Shown here piece by piece: positions 5,102-6,423 of a stretch of DNA of 6,423 nt. The translations under genes and the position numbers were made by a program. Numbering within the stretch: position 1 is the first letter of the stretch; each line of letters opens with the position of its first letter. The notes beneath the pieces were generated by a model. The model saw only the letters and a program-made list of their open reading frames with translations. It was not told the DNA's origin and searched no databases. This DNA is from Deltaproteobacteria bacterium (GTDB lineage: Bacteria > Bdellovibrionota > UBA1018 > UBA923), in contig JACQAX010000314.1 of the NCBI GenBank assembly GCA_016194795.1, positions 1-6,423 of the forward strand. The letters are read 5' to 3'.

Positions 5102-6423
5102 ATGAAGAGAAAGAACCGCCGGGACCGCCAGAAAGACGTGGGCAAGAGGCGGCGCTCCACGGAAAAACGTCCGGTCGAGAGTCGCGGCGACACGGCCCAG
5201 CGGCCCGCCAACCCGCGCCCCGCCGTGAGCCCGCGCTCGGTGAACGTGCAGCCGGTGAACGCGGGCGGCGGCCCCGCGGCGTTTTTGGCGCGCATCGGTA
5301 CCGGCCGAAAAGAAGCTCCCCGCGAAGACAACCGCCAGCGTGACAAAGAGCGCGGCCAGCCGAAAGACCGAGGTCAGCCGAAAGACCGAGGTCAGCCGAA
5401 AGACCGTGGCCAGCAACAAGACCAAGGGCCGAATCCATATCGCGAGCGTGATCGCAATCCCAAGCACCGCCCCGGCGAGCGTTCCGCGCCGGCGGGCCGT
5501 CCCAAGCTCGGGGGGCGACGCGGGCGCGGCGGCAAGAACGCTGCCGGCGGGAGCGTCGTTTTCATCGAGGGAGAAGTGCAGAAGAACGCGAAGGGCTTCG
5601 CGTTCCTGCTCCACAAGCCCGAGGACATCTTCATCCCGGCCTCTCTTGCCTCGAAGCTATTGACCGGCGACCGCGTGAAGGTCGCCTACAACCCGCGCGC
5701 CGAGGAGGTCCAGAGCCTCGAGATCGTCGCCCATTCGATTCGCGCGTTCATCGGCACTTACGAGGCCGGCTTCGACCAGCGCTTCGTCGTGCTCGCCGAC
5801 CGCACGATGCGCGAGGAGGTGCTGATCCGCGAGGCGCCGAACCTCCCGGGGCTGCGCCACCGCGACAAGGTTCAGGTCGAGATCACGAAATACGAGCCGC
5901 GCCTCGAGGGGCGAGTCGTCCGGACGTTCGGCCCGACGCTCGCGCCGAAGTTCGACACGCTCGCCGTCGTCGTGCGTTCGCAGTGGCCGCAGGAGTTCTC
6001 GGCCGAGGCCCAGCAGGACGCGACGCTGCTCGCCGACTCCATCCAGCGCGAGGCGCTCGAGAGCGGCTATCGCGGCCGCCGGGATTTTCGTGGCAAGCCG
6101 TTCGTGACGATCGACGGTCGTGATTCGCGCGACTTCGACGACGCCGTGCTCGTCGAGAAGACGAGCTCGGGTTACGTGCTCTACGTCGCCATCGCCGACG
6201 TCTCGGAGTTCGTGCGGCCGGGCACGAAGCTCGACGACGAGTCGTACGCGCGCGCGACGAGCGTCTACTTCCCGGAGTGGGTCATTCCGATGCTGCCCGA
6301 AGCGCTGAGCAACGGCGCCTGCAGCCTGCGCCCCGACGAGGAGAAGCTCACGCTCTGCTGCGAGATGCATTTCGACAAGAGCGGCAAGAAGCGCTCCGAG
6401 AAGGTTTACGAGGCCGTGATCAA
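5102..6423 (+). CDS. rnr: Ribonuclease R, N-terminal part (3' end outside window)
   Basis: RNase R is a processive 3'-5' hydrolytic exoribonuclease that degrades structured RNA in the cytosol. The frame starts at ATG 5102 and is open to the right edge (440 codons seen). Residues 1-150 are basic and of low complexity (Lys, Arg, Pro, Gln, Gly), with three exact GQPKDR repeats at 85-102 and a degenerate fourth. The helix-turn-helix domain found at the start of E. coli RNase R is not visible. Residues 152-200 form cold-shock domain 1 (GEVQKNAKGFAFLL, PEDIFIPASLASKLLTGDRV) and about 215-277 cold-shock domain 2. The RNB catalytic domain begins near 318: VTIDGRDSRDFDDAV (335-349) supplies the metal-binding aspartates D338, D344, D346 and D347, equivalent to E. 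coli D272, D278, D280 and D281. VIPMLPEALSNGACSLRP is a further family hallmark. The rest of RNB and the S1 domain are beyond the window. The start lies 9 bases after the upstream stop in the same frame. ATG 5102 has no Shine-Dalgarno; a later start within the disordered region cannot be excluded. Confidence 0.93.
   Translation, partial: MKRKNRRDRQKDVGKRRRSTEKRPVESRGDTAQRPANPRPAVSPRSVNVQPVNAGGGPAAFLARIGTGRKEAPREDNRQRDKERGQPKDRGQPKDRGQPKDRGQQQDQGPNPYRERDRNPKHRPGERSAPAGRPKLGGRRGRGGKNAAGGSVVFIEGEVQKNAKGFAFLLHKPEDIFIPASLASKLLTGDRVKVAYNPRAEEVQSLEIVAHSIRAFIGTYEAGFDQRFVVLADRTMREEVLIREAPNLPGLRHRDKVQVEITKYEPRLEGRVVRTFGPTLAPKFDTLAVVVRSQWPQEFSAEAQQDATLLADSIQREALESGYRGRRDFRGKPFVTIDGRDSRDFDDAVLVEKTSSGYVLYVAIADVSEFVRPGTKLDDESYARATSVYFPEWVIPMLPEALSNGACSLRPDEEKLTLCCEMHFDKSGKKRSEKVYEAVI
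5354..5425 (+). repeat. 18-base tandem repeat encoding GQPKDR
   Basis: There are four head-to-tail units of 18 bases: 5354-5371, 5372-5389, 5390-5407 and a degenerate fourth, 5408-5425. The consensus is GGTCAGCCGAAAGACCGA. The first three differ by single synonymous bases; the fourth encodes GQQQDQ. The unit is a multiple of three, so copy-number change would alter only the length of the disordered N-terminus of RNase R. Confidence 0.9.

Noticed and set aside
5354..5425. CRISPR-like array
   Set aside because: The units are contiguous without spacers, lie in a coding frame, and encode a simple peptide repeat.
4904..5614. Minus-strand open frame (236 residues) with hydrophobic repeats, opposite the start of rnr
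   Set aside because: The repeated LTSVFR segment is just the reverse complement of the 18-base repeat in rnr. The plus frame continues into unmistakable RNase R sequence.

Overview
This is a high-GC bacterial chromosomal segment with strongly GC-rich third codon positions. It holds a small glycan-assembly locus followed by the first part of the housekeeping ribonuclease gene rnr. The host phylum cannot be fixed from the window. The RNase R catalytic core is of the ordinary bacterial type. The genes at the head of each likely transcription unit lack Shine-Dalgarno sequences, which suggests a lineage that uses leaderless mRNAs. No rRNA, tRNA, CRISPR array, transposase or phage gene was seen.

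Layout. Bases 1-756 (+) are the 3' part of an unrecognised gene that is open at the left edge. Bases 707-1711 (-) encode an ExoA-like family 2 glycosyltransferase with C-terminal membrane helices; it converges on the first gene with a 50-base tail overlap. An 87-base divergent gap (1712-1798) carries a TTGACA promoter element and a perfect 24-base dyad running into the next start codon. From there a tightly packed + strand operon runs: a second family 2 glycosyltransferase (1799-2776), a GT-B fold glycosyltransferase (about 2766-4058, overlapping the previous gene) and a nucleotidyltransferase-fold protein (4055-5092, GTGA overlap). Nine bases after that stop, in the same frame, rnr begins (5102) and runs off the right edge.

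How the genes may work together (inference). Two GT-A enzymes, one GT-B enzyme and a nucleotidyltransferase in one locus suggest synthesis of a surface or secreted glycan. The membrane-anchored GT2 would act at the inner face of the cytoplasmic membrane. The coupled nucleotidyltransferase may activate or decorate a sugar or lipid intermediate. RNase R is probably unrelated in function. The junction before it holds a possible terminator, a competing hairpin and a possible leaderless promoter.

The most unusual items are the perfect dyad over the operon start, the repeated TANNNT-(5-7 nt)-ATG arrangement at three gene starts, the overlapping signals before rnr, and the long disordered repeat-bearing N-terminus of RNase R in place of the usual helix-turn-helix domain.
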